Made by a program: the position numbers and the translations under genes | Assembly: GCF_014267175.1 (NCBI RefSeq) | Contig: NZ_JACMTR010000001.1 | Span: forward strand, 70,574-134,573 | From: Pseudonocardia sp. C8 | GTDB lineage: Bacteria > Actinomycetota > Actinomycetes > Mycobacteriales > Pseudonocardiaceae | DNA length: 64,000 nucleotides | Reading direction: 5' to 3' | The notes under the pieces: generated by a model | Told to the model about the DNA's origin: nothing | Seen by the model: only the letters and a program-made list of their open reading frames with translations | Databases searched by the model: none | Shown here: piece after piece, positions 9,419-18,420 of the stretch | Layout: every line of letters begins with the position of its first letter | Numbering within the stretch: position 1 is the first letter of the stretch

Positions 9419-10561
9419 GTGAACCGGAGCAAGGGCACCGTCGCGCTCGCGGCCGCGGCCGCGGTGATGGCGTTCCTGGCCGCCACCCTCACCATCGGCA
9501 TGGCGATGCTGACCGCCGCCGTCGACGGTTCGCTGCCCGGCGGCGGCTGCGACGGCGACGGCGGCCTCGGCGGCGGGTCGCAGTCGATCGGCGGCAGCGA
9601 CTGGAACGCCGAGCAGACCGAGAACGCCGCCACGATCGTCAACATCGTCGTCGGCCGCCAGCTCCCGAAGCGGGCCGCGGTCATCGCGATCTCCACAGCC
9701 ATCGTCGAGTCGCGGCTGGTCAACGTCGGACACGGCGACCGGGACTCGCTCGGGCTGTTCCAACAGCGTCCCTCGATGGGCTGGGGCAGCGCGCAGCAGG
9801 TTCTCAACCCGGCGCATGCCACCAATATCTTCCTCGACCGGCTCGTCGCGCTCTCCGGCTGGGCGACCATGCCCCCGGGCCAGGCCGCGCAGGCCGTGCA
9901 GGCCTCGGCCTTCCCGGACCGCTACGCCCCCCAGGAGGCGCCGGCCGCGGCGTTGGTGGACCGGTTCTGGGTCGGCCCCGATCGCCCCGTCCCGGCGCCC
10001 GTCGCACCGGGTGGCCCGAACGTGCAGCTGGCGTCGTCGGTGTTCGCCTGCCCCGATCAGGGCGGCGCCGGGGTGCCGCTTGCCCCGTCGAACATCGACC
10101 CGCGGCGGCTGCCGCCCGGCTTCCCCCCGCCGAGCGACCCGGCCCAGCGGGCCGCGGTCACCTACGCCCTGGCCCAGCTCGGCAAACCCTACGTGTGGGG
10201 AGCCAAGGGCCCGGACAGCTTCGACTGCTCCGGGCTCATGCTCGCCGCGTGGTCCGCGGCCGGCGTCCCCATCCCGGCCGGCACGGTCAGCCAGAAGACC
10301 GCCGGTACCCCCGCCTCGGTCGCGAACATCGCTCCCGGTGACCTGGTGTTCATCCCCGGCTCGATCGGCAGCCCGTCGAACCCGCGCCATGTCGGCATGT
10401 ACGTCGGGCACGGCTTGGTCGTCAACGCCTACGACTCCTCCACCGGCGTCGTCGTGCAGCCGCTCTCGGAGTGGGCCGACAAGATCACCCATATCCGGCA
10501 CATCGCCGGCCCACCTGGCAGGCCGGCGCCGCCCGCTGCCCTCGCCGAGGCTGCCCCGTGA
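9419..10561 (+). CDS. Bifunctional wall hydrolase: lytic transglycosylase-like plus NlpC/P60 endopeptidase
   Basis: 380 residues from GTG 9419, 5 nt after virB4. The N-terminal TM/signal segment spans about residues 8-33. Residues 62-185 form a lysozyme-like domain with IVESRL (Glu97) and GLFQQRP, typical of soluble transglycosylases. Residues 242-370 are an NlpC/P60 domain with YVWGAKGPDSFDCSGL (catalytic Cys270) and His324 in RHVGMYVG. Together they would cut glycan strands and stem peptides. This is the VirB1/VirB1-like role in Gram-positive secretion operons, acting outside the membrane. Confidence 0.88.
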   Translation: MNRSKGTVALAAAAAVMAFLAATLTIGMAMLTAAVDGSLPGGGCDGDGGLGGGSQSIGGSDWNAEQTENAATIVNIVVGRQLPKRAAVIAISTAIVESRLVNVGHGDRDSLGLFQQRPSMGWGSAQQVLNPAHATNIFLDRLVALSGWATMPPGQAAQAVQASAFPDRYAPQEAPAAALVDRFWVGPDRPVPAPVAPGGPNVQLASSVFACPDQGGAGVPLAPSNIDPRRLPPGFPPPSDPAQRAAVTYALAQLGKPYVWGAKGPDSFDCSGLMLAAWSAAGVPIPAGTVSQKTAGTPASVANIAPGDLVFIPGSIGSPSNPRHVGMYVGHGLVVNAYDSSTGVVVQPLSEWADKITHIRHIAGPPGRPAPPAALAEAAP

Positions 10562-10604
10562 GCGGGCGCAGCTGCAGGTTCCTGTCGGGGGCAGGTGTTA
10601 ACCG

Positions 10605-11351
10605 GTGACCATGCCCGCGGACCGGGACATCTACGCCGAGCTCGGCCTCAGCTCGGACGCCAGCGCCGAGCAGGTCCGCCGTGCCTACCGCCGTCTGGCG
10701 CGGCAGCTGCACCCCGATCTCAACCCGGATCCGGCTGCGCACGACCAGTTCGCCCAGGTCGCGGCCGCCTACAGAGTGCTGGCCGACCCCGCCTGTCGCG
10801 CCCGCTACGACGCTGCCCGCGCCGCCTGCGAGACCTCTGACGGCCCGGACACCGGGCTCGCAGGCACCGCTGCCGACTCCTCGACCTGCGACGACTACAC
10901 CCCCGCGGGCGAACCGGTCGCCTATACCGACTACACCCCCGCGGACGGCTACGCCCCTCCTCCGTCACCGGTGATACCACCACCGGTGGCCCCGCACCGG
11001 CCGCCCGGACCGCGGGCGCCGGCCTGGGCTGCGAGCCGCACCCCACCGCCCGCGCCGTTTCCTGCGAGCTGGCCCACCGGGCGGATCAACCACCGCCGTC
11101 TGCACGGCAGGCTCCTGCTCGCGGTGTGGCGGCTCGCGCCGCTGCCCGCTCACCGGATCGCGGCCAGCTCCACGATCCTGGCCGTGCTGGCCGCTGCTGG
11201 GCTCGCCGCGGCCGCCCTGGACACCCTGCCGGTTGAAGCCACCGTCATCGGCGGGTTGTCGGGGATCGCGCTGACCTGCTGGGCCATCCGCGCCCTCACC
11301 CTGATCACCCTGGACAGACGCACCCGCCGGACCGCCAAGGGGACACGCTGA
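10605..11351 (+). CDS. Membrane-anchored J-domain (DnaJ-like) protein
   Basis: 248 residues; GTG 10605 or ATG 10611 are both possible starts. Residues 8-70 are a J domain with the diagnostic HPD at 36-38 (RQLHPDLN), which would stimulate an Hsp70. A Pro/Thr-rich linker follows, and the C-terminus has two hydrophobic helices (about 188-205 and 212-232), so the J domain faces the cytoplasm from the membrane. There is no Gly/Phe region or zinc finger, so it is a type III J protein. Its place between wall hydrolase and coupling protein suggests recruitment of host DnaK to the secretion machine; that role is inference. Confidence 0.8.
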   Translation: MTMPADRDIYAELGLSSDASAEQVRRAYRRLARQLHPDLNPDPAAHDQFAQVAAAYRVLADPACRARYDAARAACETSDGPDTGLAGTAADSSTCDDYTPAGEPVAYTDYTPADGYAPPPSPVIPPPVAPHRPPGPRAPAWAASRTPPPAPFPASWPTGRINHRRLHGRLLLAVWRLAPLPAHRIAASSTILAVLAAAGLAAAALDTLPVEATVIGGLSGIALTCWAIRALTLITLDRRTRRTAKGTR

Positions 11352-12112
11352 TGGGCGACCTCATCCCACGGAGCACCCGCCCACCCGCCTCGGCGGCGTC
11401 TCCGGCGACCGCACCGGCGGGGCAGGACGGGATCGCGCGGATCAACTGGGAGCATGACCGGCCGGTCGGCTGGAACCTGCTTTCCGAGCTCGCCCGGCGG
11501 GCCCTCGCCGGCGCCGGCTGGGCCACCACCCCAGCGCTGGCGGCGTGGGCGCACGCGCCGACCACCCGCCGCGACCCGGCCGGCGGGTACTGGCGCGACA
11601 CCGATGCCTGGTGGGTCGACACCACCATCCTGCTCACCGTCCGCGCCCGTGAAGCCCTCGACCAGATCGGTACCGGGCGCGACGGCCGCCCTCGGCTGCG
11701 GCTCGCCCGCTCCGGCGGCGGGCGCGTCCAGGTCGCCGCACACGCCCTCACCGGACCGCCGCCGACCGGGCAACGCTGGAGCCGCCCGCAGCGGCCCACC
11801 GGGTCGACCGCCGATCCCGGGCCGGTGCGGATGACCGATGCCGCGATCGAGGTGCTGCCTCGCGCCGTACAGGCCACGATCGGCCGTCCGACCGGGCAGG
11901 GCGCGGTCCGGCACTACCCACCCCACGGCGGCTATCACGAGCAGGTTCACGCCTACCGTCGTGTTTCCCCCACCGAGCTCGTCGTCGTCTCCGCCGTCCG
12001 TGAGGCCGGTGCTTTTCCCGACCCGGACACCGCGATCGACGCCGCCGACTGGCACATCACGACCTACCACGCCGACGTCGGGCGGCCCTCGCACACGGTG
12101 CTGGCGCTGTGA
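11351..12112 (+). CDS. Unknown protein of the conjugation operon
   Basis: 253 residues from ATG 11351, sharing one base with the previous stop. No TM helix or recognised motif. The visible pattern is an N-terminal Pro-rich stretch, then a Trp-rich region (GYWRDTDAWWVDTTILLTVR) and a C-terminal block that looks alpha/beta. It lies between the J-domain protein and the VirD4 gene, and translation is coupled to the former. I do not recognise the family; a cytoplasmic accessory protein of transfer is the simplest guess. Confidence 0.6.
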   Translation: MGDLIPRSTRPPASAASPATAPAGQDGIARINWEHDRPVGWNLLSELARRALAGAGWATTPALAAWAHAPTTRRDPAGGYWRDTDAWWVDTTILLTVRAREALDQIGTGRDGRPRLRLARSGGGRVQVAAHALTGPPPTGQRWSRPQRPTGSTADPGPVRMTDAAIEVLPRAVQATIGRPTGQGAVRHYPPHGGYHEQVHAYRRVSPTELVVVSAVREAGAFPDPDTAIDAADWHITTYHADVGRPSHTVLAL

Positions 12113-12227
12113 CGCCGCGGTCGGTACGCGCCATCACGAGGCACTGGGACGTGTCGGTGGACAGCGCACGCAGGACGTACTGCCGGCAATCCCGGTGCGA
12201 CTCGGACTCGATCGGACGGAGGACGGT

Positions 12228-14117
12228 ATGAACCGCACTGCGATGAACGCCCGCGGCGGCTCGGCTGAGCTCATGTTGCCGGTGACGGCCCTGCTCCTCC
12301 TCGGATCCGCGGTGACCGTCGTGGAAGTCGCAACCGTGCTGACCTGCCTACTCGCCGGATTCCCGGTAGCCCTGCTGGGCGTGGACGACGCCGGGATGCT
12401 GGTCCGGTCCTGGCTGGGTGCGTCGCTCCCTTCGGGCTCGACGGCCGCGTATCTGACCGAACACTCGACTCTGTTCCTGACCTGCGTGGTCATCACGATG
12501 GTGCTGCTCGTGTGCGCCGGGACGGTGGTCGGTCGGTGGTGGTGGCGGCGATGGGCACCGGCGCCGGCCGGGCACGCCACGCGCGACCGGATCCAGCGGG
12601 AGCTCTCGCTCGCCGCGGCCCGGCGCGGCGCGTCTCGTACTCGACCCGGGTTGAGTGAGCCGGAGCGGCGCAGCGCGCCGGGCGGCGAGCTCGGGATTCC
12701 GTTCTACCGCTACCGCGGCGCGGAGCTGTTTGCTCCGTTCAGCAACCTCACCGGCACCATGGCCCCGACCCAGTCCGGCAAGTCCCGCATGGACCTGGTG
12801 CACAAGGTCATCGACGCACCCGGGGCGCTGCTGTGTTCGACCACCAAGCTCGACCTCGTCGAGTTCGCGGCCCTCGCGCGCTCTCGCCGGAGCCTGGCAG
12901 GGCCGGTGGTCGTCTTCGACGCTACCGGGCGACTGGCGTGGCCGGCTCCGCTGCGCTGGTCGCTGATCGAGGGCTGTGAGGACCAGCAGGAAGCCAACCG
13001 CCGTGCCTTCACCCTCGTCGAGGCGGCCGCCGTGCGGGTGGAAGCCGGCGGCGCGGGCAGCGCGGGCAACGACCGGGTGTTCCGGGAGCGGGCCGTGGTC
13101 GTGCTGACTGCCTACCTGGTGGCCGCGGCCGTGTCCGGCGGTGGCGTCGACGACATCCGCGGCTGGGCCACCGAGCCCCCCTCCTCGGGCAACGGGGATG
13201 GCCGAGCGGCGCGGCGGTTGCCTGCGGACCCGCGCCCTGTGCAGATCCTGCAGCAGGCCGGGCGTAAGGAACTCGCAGCCAACCTGGCCGCGGAGATGGC
13301 GCTCGACCCGCGGACCGCGTCCGCGGTGTGGATGTCGGTGCGTCGTGTCGTCGGGGCGTGGACCGATCCACGGCTGCGCGAGATGTGCAGCCCGCCCCGT
13401 GGGGGAGGGCTGGACGTGCGCCGGTTCATCGCTCAGGGCGGCTCGCTGTTTCTGGTCGCTGACCAGCAGCAGGCTGCCGAGGCAGTACCGGTGCTGACCG
13501 CGTTGGCGGAGCACTGGCTGCGGACCGCGCAGGAGGTGGCGCTCGACTACCCGGCGCGGCGGATCGACCCACCGGTCACCGCCGTGTTCGATGAGCTCGC
13601 CAACGGCACCCCAGTGCCCGCCCTTGCCCAGGTCGTCAGCGACGCCGCCGGCCGCGGTCTGGTCGTCCACTGGGCGGCCCAGTCGTTGGCGCAGCTCGAA
13701 CGAATCTTCGGCCCGGTGGGCTATCGCGAGGTCCTCGACAACACCACCAGCCTCAGTGTATGGGGCGGGATCAAGGACGACCGCACCCTGCAGTGGATCT
13801 CCGACCTCTGCTCCACCCATGAACGGCGACGCTGTCAGCGACAGTTCGACGGACTGTTCAGCCCAGAACGGGTCAGCATAGGTACCGAAACCGCACCAGT
13901 GATGCGCGTCGGCGACATCCGCACCCTCGCACCTGGCCGCGTCTTGGTCCTGCACCGCGGCCTGCCGTGCTTCATCGCTGAGGTCCTCGACGTCACCGTC
14001 CGCCCCGACAACAGCGAGATCGGACGTGACGTGACGATCATACGGGGTCGCGGAGCCATCCCCATCGATAACCGCGGGTACCGAACGCATCCGCATGGTG
14101 TTGAGGCACCGGATTAA
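12228..14117 (+). CDS. VirD4/TraG-like type IV coupling ATPase
   Basis: 629 residues from ATG 12228 with a GGAGG 6 nt upstream. Two TM helices (about 17-50 and 82-103) anchor it. Walker A is APTQSGKS (residues 179-186), Walker B is VTAVFDELAN, and VVHWAAQSLAQL matches the conserved TraG/VirD4 C-terminal block. It receives the relaxase-DNA complex and pumps it into the channel. A stretch of about 115 nt separates it from the upstream genes, so it may have its own promoter, but none is obvious. This is the last gene of the plus-strand transfer operon in the window. Confidence 0.9.
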   Translation: MNRTAMNARGGSAELMLPVTALLLLGSAVTVVEVATVLTCLLAGFPVALLGVDDAGMLVRSWLGASLPSGSTAAYLTEHSTLFLTCVVITMVLLVCAGTVVGRWWWRRWAPAPAGHATRDRIQRELSLAAARRGASRTRPGLSEPERRSAPGGELGIPFYRYRGAELFAPFSNLTGTMAPTQSGKSRMDLVHKVIDAPGALLCSTTKLDLVEFAALARSRRSLAGPVVVFDATGRLAWPAPLRWSLIEGCEDQQEANRRAFTLVEAAAVRVEAGGAGSAGNDRVFRERAVVVLTAYLVAAAVSGGGVDDIRGWATEPPSSGNGDGRAARRLPADPRPVQILQQAGRKELAANLAAEMALDPRTASAVWMSVRRVVGAWTDPRLREMCSPPRGGGLDVRRFIAQGGSLFLVADQQQAAEAVPVLTALAEHWLRTAQEVALDYPARRIDPPVTAVFDELANGTPVPALAQVVSDAAGRGLVVHWAAQSLAQLERIFGPVGYREVLDNTTSLSVWGGIKDDRTLQWISDLCSTHERRRCQRQFDGLFSPERVSIGTETAPVMRVGDIRTLAPGRVLVLHRGLPCFIAEVLDVTVRPDNSEIGRDVTIIRGRGAIPIDNRGYRTHPHGVEAPD

Positions 14118-14655
14118 CGCGGCGACGCCATGTCGGGTGTTCGCCGCGGTCTGACCTTCGGCTGGAACAGAAGCAGTCGAGGCACGGCGCATCCACAGCG
14201 CTTCGTTGAGAGCAGGGGTGGCCTATGGTTCGCCCATCTCGCCCTGTGTGCAGTACAGCTGATATGGAGGCTGTTCCTGTCAAGAGGCAGGGCGGGTGGC
14301 ACCCTTGCAATGGGGTCCGGCGGGGCCGGGCTGCTGGTAGGCATGTCGTCGCGACGCGCGGTCAGACTGTTATGCGCGGTTTGGTGACCGCATGACCGGA
14401 GGTCCGTCGGGGCGCGGTCCGCGAGTTTGAGGTCGAGCGTGACTCGGCTCCGCGGTGATCGTCACTGGAACTGTGCTGTTCATAGCTGTATCGCGGGTCG
14501 CTCCTCGCGCTGCCTGGTCCTGACCCTCGCTGGGATCTGTGCCGCCGGCCGGGTTCAGCCCGCGGCGTCTGTGGATCATGATGGGCTGCACTCTCGAGCA
14601 CGGCCTTGCTCAGCACCAGCGGGCCAGCTCGCCCCGCAGCCTCTAACGGGGCCGC
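14118..14655. other. Intergenic, no gene supported
   Basis: About 540 bp between the coupling-protein gene and the convergent regulator gene. Short open frames exist on both strands (for example 14130-14387), but none has a convincing ribosome binding site, recognisable protein or sensible codon pattern. It marks the junction between the transfer backbone and the catabolic cargo. Confidence 0.5.
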
Positions 14656-15330
14656 TCACAGGTTTCCGACGAGTAGGCGCCCGGTCCGTTCGAGGTGATT
14701 ACGCATCGCCGCCTCCGCTGTGTCTCCGTCGCGGGCCAACACCGCCTCGACGATCGGCTGGTGTTCGGCGACGATTTCGTCGAGCGTTCGACCGCTAGCG
14801 GTGGTAGGTGGCCCGAGGAGCGCGGTGATGCCACGCAGATGCTCGATGATTGACGCCGCACGTGCGTTCTTCGCTGCGCGGAGCAGCCGGTCGTGAAATG
14901 CCCGGTCGGCTTGCCAGAAGAGGGTCTCGTCGTCGTCTGTCAGGGCAGCCGCCATGCGGGTGAGCGCTTCTCGAAGGCTGGCGTGGTCCGCTTCGGTTCC
15001 GTCTTGGGCAGCGCGGCGGGCCGCCGGCGGTTCGAGCGCAAGGCGAATCTCGATGATCTCTTCGATGTCATGTGGCGTCGGCAGGACGATCTGGAAGCCG
15101 CGATTGCGGGCGATCCTGACCAACCCCGCTTCGGCCAGCTGCAACAGAGCCTCGCGGACCGGACTGCGGGAGACCCCGAGCAGCTCGGACAACTGGTATA
15201 CGGAGTACGTCTTATCGGGAACGAGTTCGCCGGCGGCGACACCGACACGGACCGCCTGAGCCACGGCAGCAGCCAGTGTTGGCGCCTCCGACGGTAACTC
15301 AAGCCTAGCCACAGGTAACATGTTACCCAT
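14656..15330 (-). CDS. GntR-family (FCD domain) transcriptional regulator
   Basis: About 224 residues if it starts at ATG 15330; an alternative start is ATG 15321. The N-terminus contains a winged helix-turn-helix (YSVYQLSELLGVSRSPVREAL) and the rest is an all-helical FCD ligand domain with the pattern IRLALEPPAARRAA ... FHDRLLRAAKNA ... EHQPIVEAVLARDG. The metal/acid-binding Asp/His residues of FCD proteins are in FHDRL and the EHQ segment. FCD regulators bind small carboxylates. It is divergent from and physically overlaps the FAD-FeS dehydrogenase gene, and a perfect palindrome lies on both start codons, so it very probably controls that gene and itself. The longer open frame to 15567 is not needed. 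Confidence 0.85.
   Translation of the reverse strand: MGNMLPVARLELPSEAPTLAAAVAQAVRVGVAAGELVPDKTYSVYQLSELLGVSRSPVREALLQLAEAGLVRIARNRGFQIVLPTPHDIEEIIEIRLALEPPAARRAAQDGTEADHASLREALTRMAAALTDDDETLFWQADRAFHDRLLRAAKNARAASIIEHLRGITALLGPPTTASGRTLDEIVAEHQPIVEAVLARDGDTAEAAMRNHLERTGRLLVGNL
15314..15327. promoter_or_regulatory. Perfect 14-bp palindrome, putative GntR operator
   Basis: GGTAACATGTTACC is its own reverse complement. It contains the ATG codons of both divergent genes (15320 on plus, 15321 on minus). FCD-type GntR regulators typically bind short inverted repeats of this size. Its position would let one bound dimer block expression in both directions. Confidence 0.6.
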
Positions 15331-18127
15331 GAGCGACCAGTCGAGCAGCGTGGAGGCCGCTCTGCGGCACGCGGGTCTGGAGGTCCGTGCTGATGCGGGC
15401 ACACGGGGTATGTACGCCTCCGATGCATCGTTGTACCGGGTTCCGCCGCTGGCTGTGGTGCGTCCTCGCGACACCGGCGAGGTGGCCGCCGCGCTCGACG
15501 TCGCACGGGAGGCTGGGGTGCCGATCACCTCGCGTGGGGCGGGAACGTCCGTGGCCGGCAACGCCATTGGCCGCGGGATCGTGCTCGATTTCTCCCGTCA
15601 CCTCAACCGAGTCCTGTCGATCGACCCGGAGACGCGCACGGCTGTGGTCGAGCCCGGGACTGTGCACGCTGTACTTCAGCGAGCCGCTGCGCCGTACGGG
15701 ATGCGTTTCGGCCCCGATCCCTCGACGCATCCCCGGTGCACGGTCGGTGGGATGATTGGCAACAACGCCTGCGGCTCGCGGTCGCTCGCCTATGGGAGAA
15801 CCTCCGACAACGTCGCGGGACTCGAGCTCCTCACTGCGGCGGGCGAGCGACTGGTCACCGGTTACCGGGACGTGCAGGCGTTCGCAGATGGTGCGGATAG
15901 CGTGCTCGCTGACGTGCGGTCCGCAATCATCCCCCATCTTGAGACGGCCCGGTTGGAGTTCGACCGGTTCGGCCGGCAGGTGTCGGGGTACGCCGTTCAG
16001 CACTTACTTCCCGAGCGGTTCGATCTCACCCAGGCGCTGGTGGGGTCCGAGGGCACGCTCGGCGTGATTACCCGGGCTAGCGTGAAGCTGGTGGTCGAGG
16101 CTCCGGTGCGGGTCGTGGTCGTCCTCGGCTTTCCCGACATCGTGGCCGCCGGCGAGGCCGCTCCCGCCGTCGTCGCCCATGGCCCGACCTCATGTGAGGG
16201 CCTCGATTCCCGTCTGGTGAACGTGCTGCGGTCCCGCCGCGGGTCGGAAGTTATCCCGGTGTTGCCGCGCGGCAAGGCGTGGCTGTTCGTCGAGCTCGCC
16301 GGCGAGGAGTTGGGCGAGGTGCTCGCGCGGGCGCGTCGACTCGCTGCTGATGGGATCGGTGACGACGCCGTCGTCGTTACTGAGCCCGCCGCTCAGGCCC
16401 AGCTGTGGCGTATTCGTGAGGACGGCGCGGGACTGGCGGGTCGGGCTCCGTCAGACAAGCCGGCGTGGCCCGGGTGGGAGGATGCCGCCGTTCCGCCTGA
16501 GCAGCTCGGCCGGTACCTGGCTCGCTTCGACGAGTTGGTCGACTCCCATGGGATGACCTCCGCGCCGTTCGGTCACTTCGGTGACGGCTGCATGCACGTA
16601 CGCCTTGACTTTCCACTCGACCGCCCCGGCGGCACCTCGGTGCTGCGTCGGTTCCTGGTCGACGCCGCGAAGCTGGTCGGCGAGTTCGGTGGCTCGCTGT
16701 CAGGTGAGCACGGTGACGGCCGCGCTCGCTCCGAACTGCTCCCCCACATGTACTCTGCCGACGCGATCGCGCTGTTCGGCGGGATCAAACACGCGTTCGA
16801 CCCGCGCGAGCTGCTCAATCCCGGTGTTCTCGTCGATGCCGACCCGGTCGATGCCGACATTCGGGCTGCCGGACGGTTCCCGCTCGGGCGGCGCCTGGCC
16901 ATGGCCTATCCCCACGACGGCGGCGACCTCGCCCAAGCCGTTCACCGCTGCACCGGTGTCGGCAAGTGCCGGGCCGACAACTCCGCGGCGGGTGGGGTCA
17001 TGTGCCCGTCCTATCTGGCCACCCGGGAGGAGAAGGACTCCACCCGGGGCCGTGCGCGGGTGCTGCAGGAAGTGGTGCGCGGCGAGCTGACCTGGTCGGA
17101 CCCCGCGGTGCACGACGCGCTCGATCTCTGTCTGTCCTGCAAGGGCTGCGCGTCCGACTGTCCGACTGGGATTGACATGGCCAGCTACAAGTCCGAGGTG
17201 CTGCATCAGAGCTACCGGCGTCGTCTCCGGCCGCGCTCGCACTACACCCTCGGCAAGCTGCCCTTCTGGGCCCGTGTTGCCGGATGGACGCCGCGGCTGG
17301 TCAACTTCGTTGTCCGACTTCCGGTGGTTGATTCGATCATGCTTTGGCTGGCGGGGGTAGACAGCCGACGGTCGGTCCCGGCCTTCGCCCGCCGTCCGTT
17401 CCGCCGGACATTCAGTACTGCCGTGTCGGACCGAAAGCCTGTAGTGCTCTTCGCCGACTCGTTTTCCGACTCCTTCTCGCCCGAGATCCTCGAGGCGACG
17501 GTGCGAGTACTACGGGCCGCCGGGTACGAGCCGCGGCTGCCGTCGTCGTCAGTGTGTTGTGGACTCACCTGGATCACCACCGGTCAGCTCGACTCGGCGA
17601 CGAAGATCCTCCGACGCACCGTCGCAATCCTCGCCGACGAGGCCCGCGCCGGCGTGCCCATCGTGGGTGTGGAGCCGTCCTGCACCGCCGTCTTGCGGTC
17701 CGACATTCACGAGTTGCTCCCCGACGACGAGAATGTCGCACCGGTCGTCTCCGGGGTACGAACACTCGCCGAGATCCTCGCCGAGACCCCGGGGTGGAGT
17801 CCACCGGACCTCTCGGGCCTCGAGCTCATCGTGCAGCCACACTGCCACCACCGCGCCGTTCTGGGGTGGAAACCCGACGCCGACCTGCTCGCGTCGACCG
17901 GTGCCCGGATCCGGGAGCTTGCCGGCTGCTGCGGGCTTGCCGGCAACTTCGGAGTGGAGCGAGGCCACTACGAGGTTTCGGTCGCGGTCGCCGAGCAAAA
18001 CCTACTTCCCGCTCTCGACTCGAAACTCGACTCCGTCGTGCTCGCCGACGGATTCTCCTGCCGCACCCAGATCGCCGACCTCCGCGACCGCTCCGCTCGC
18101 CACCTCGCCCAACTGCTCGACCGATGA
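15320..18127 (+). CDS. FAD/FeS 2-hydroxyacid dehydrogenase fusion (D-lactate or D-2-hydroxyglutarate dehydrogenase-like)
   Basis: 935 residues; ATG 15320 or 15329. Residues about 25-250 are a PCMH-type FAD-binding domain (PITSRGAGTSVAGNA, then GMIGNNACGSRSLAYG and QALVGSEGTLGVIT). An FAD-oxidase C domain follows with GHFGDGCMHVR and GSLSGEHGDGRAR. Next is a ferredoxin-like domain with two 4Fe-4S clusters (CTGVGKC ... CP and CLSCKGCASDCPTG) and a C-terminal pair of CCG motifs (SSVCCGL, AGCCGLAGNFG). It is thus a GlcD-GlcF fusion like YdiJ. Such enzymes oxidise D-lactate or D-2-hydroxyglutarate to the 2-oxoacid and pass electrons to the respiratory chain. Because a transhydrogenase that makes D-2-hydroxyglutarate lies nearby, that substrate is attractive but unproven. 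Confidence 0.85.
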   Translation: MLPMSDQSSSVEAALRHAGLEVRADAGTRGMYASDASLYRVPPLAVVRPRDTGEVAAALDVAREAGVPITSRGAGTSVAGNAIGRGIVLDFSRHLNRVLSIDPETRTAVVEPGTVHAVLQRAAAPYGMRFGPDPSTHPRCTVGGMIGNNACGSRSLAYGRTSDNVAGLELLTAAGERLVTGYRDVQAFADGADSVLADVRSAIIPHLETARLEFDRFGRQVSGYAVQHLLPERFDLTQALVGSEGTLGVITRASVKLVVEAPVRVVVVLGFPDIVAAGEAAPAVVAHGPTSCEGLDSRLVNVLRSRRGSEVIPVLPRGKAWLFVELAGEELGEVLARARRLAADGIGDDAVVVTEPAAQAQLWRIREDGAGLAGRAPSDKPAWPGWEDAAVPPEQLGRYLARFDELVDSHGMTSAPFGHFGDGCMHVRLDFPLDRPGGTSVLRRFLVDAAKLVGEFGGSLSGEHGDGRARSELLPHMYSADAIALFGGIKHAFDPRELLNPGVLVDADPVDADIRAAGRFPLGRRLAMAYPHDGGDLAQAVHRCTGVGKCRADNSAAGGVMCPSYLATREEKDSTRGRARVLQEVVRGELTWSDPAVHDALDLCLSCKGCASDCPTGIDMASYKSEVLHQSYRRRLRPRSHYTLGKLPFWARVAGWTPRLVNFVVRLPVVDSIMLWLAGVDSRRSVPAFARRPFRRTFSTAVSDRKPVVLFADSFSDSFSPEILEATVRVLRAAGYEPRLPSSSVCCGLTWITTGQLDSATKILRRTVAILADEARAGVPIVGVEPSCTAVLRSDIHELLPDDENVAPVVSGVRTLAEILAETPGWSPPDLSGLELIVQPHCHHRAVLGWKPDADLLASTGARIRELAGCCGLAGNFGVERGHYEVSVAVAEQNLLPALDSKLDSVVLADGFSCRTQIADLRDRSARHLAQLLDR

Positions 18128-18420
18128 GCCCGAGTGCCGTCACGGAACCGCGGCGTCACCACCCTGACCGAGCGGGTTGGACCACGGCTGACCAGCCAAT
18201 TTGATATCATAGCCGGAGTTGCTCATCATCGTCGGCGACAATCCGAACACACCACAGCGACGCTGCACGGACCAACTCTGCGCGTTTGCCCGATCCCCAC
18301 GAGTTCGGGCGACGACCGGGGCAGCGACCCAACAGCGCCGGCACCGCCGAGCCCCCGCCCTCCGACGCGCCACGAGGGTCCCGGGGGCCTTGGGTTCAGC
18401 GAAGTCGTGTGGCTGGGATC

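Noticed and set aside
14130..14387. 85-codon open frame after the coupling-protein gene
   Set aside because: No ribosome binding site, no similarity, and an Arg/Gly-rich composition typical of chance frames in high-GC DNA.
18226..18420. Small frames between the dehydrogenase gene and the IS remnant
   Set aside because: Short overlapping frames on both strands, none with start signals or recognisable sequence.
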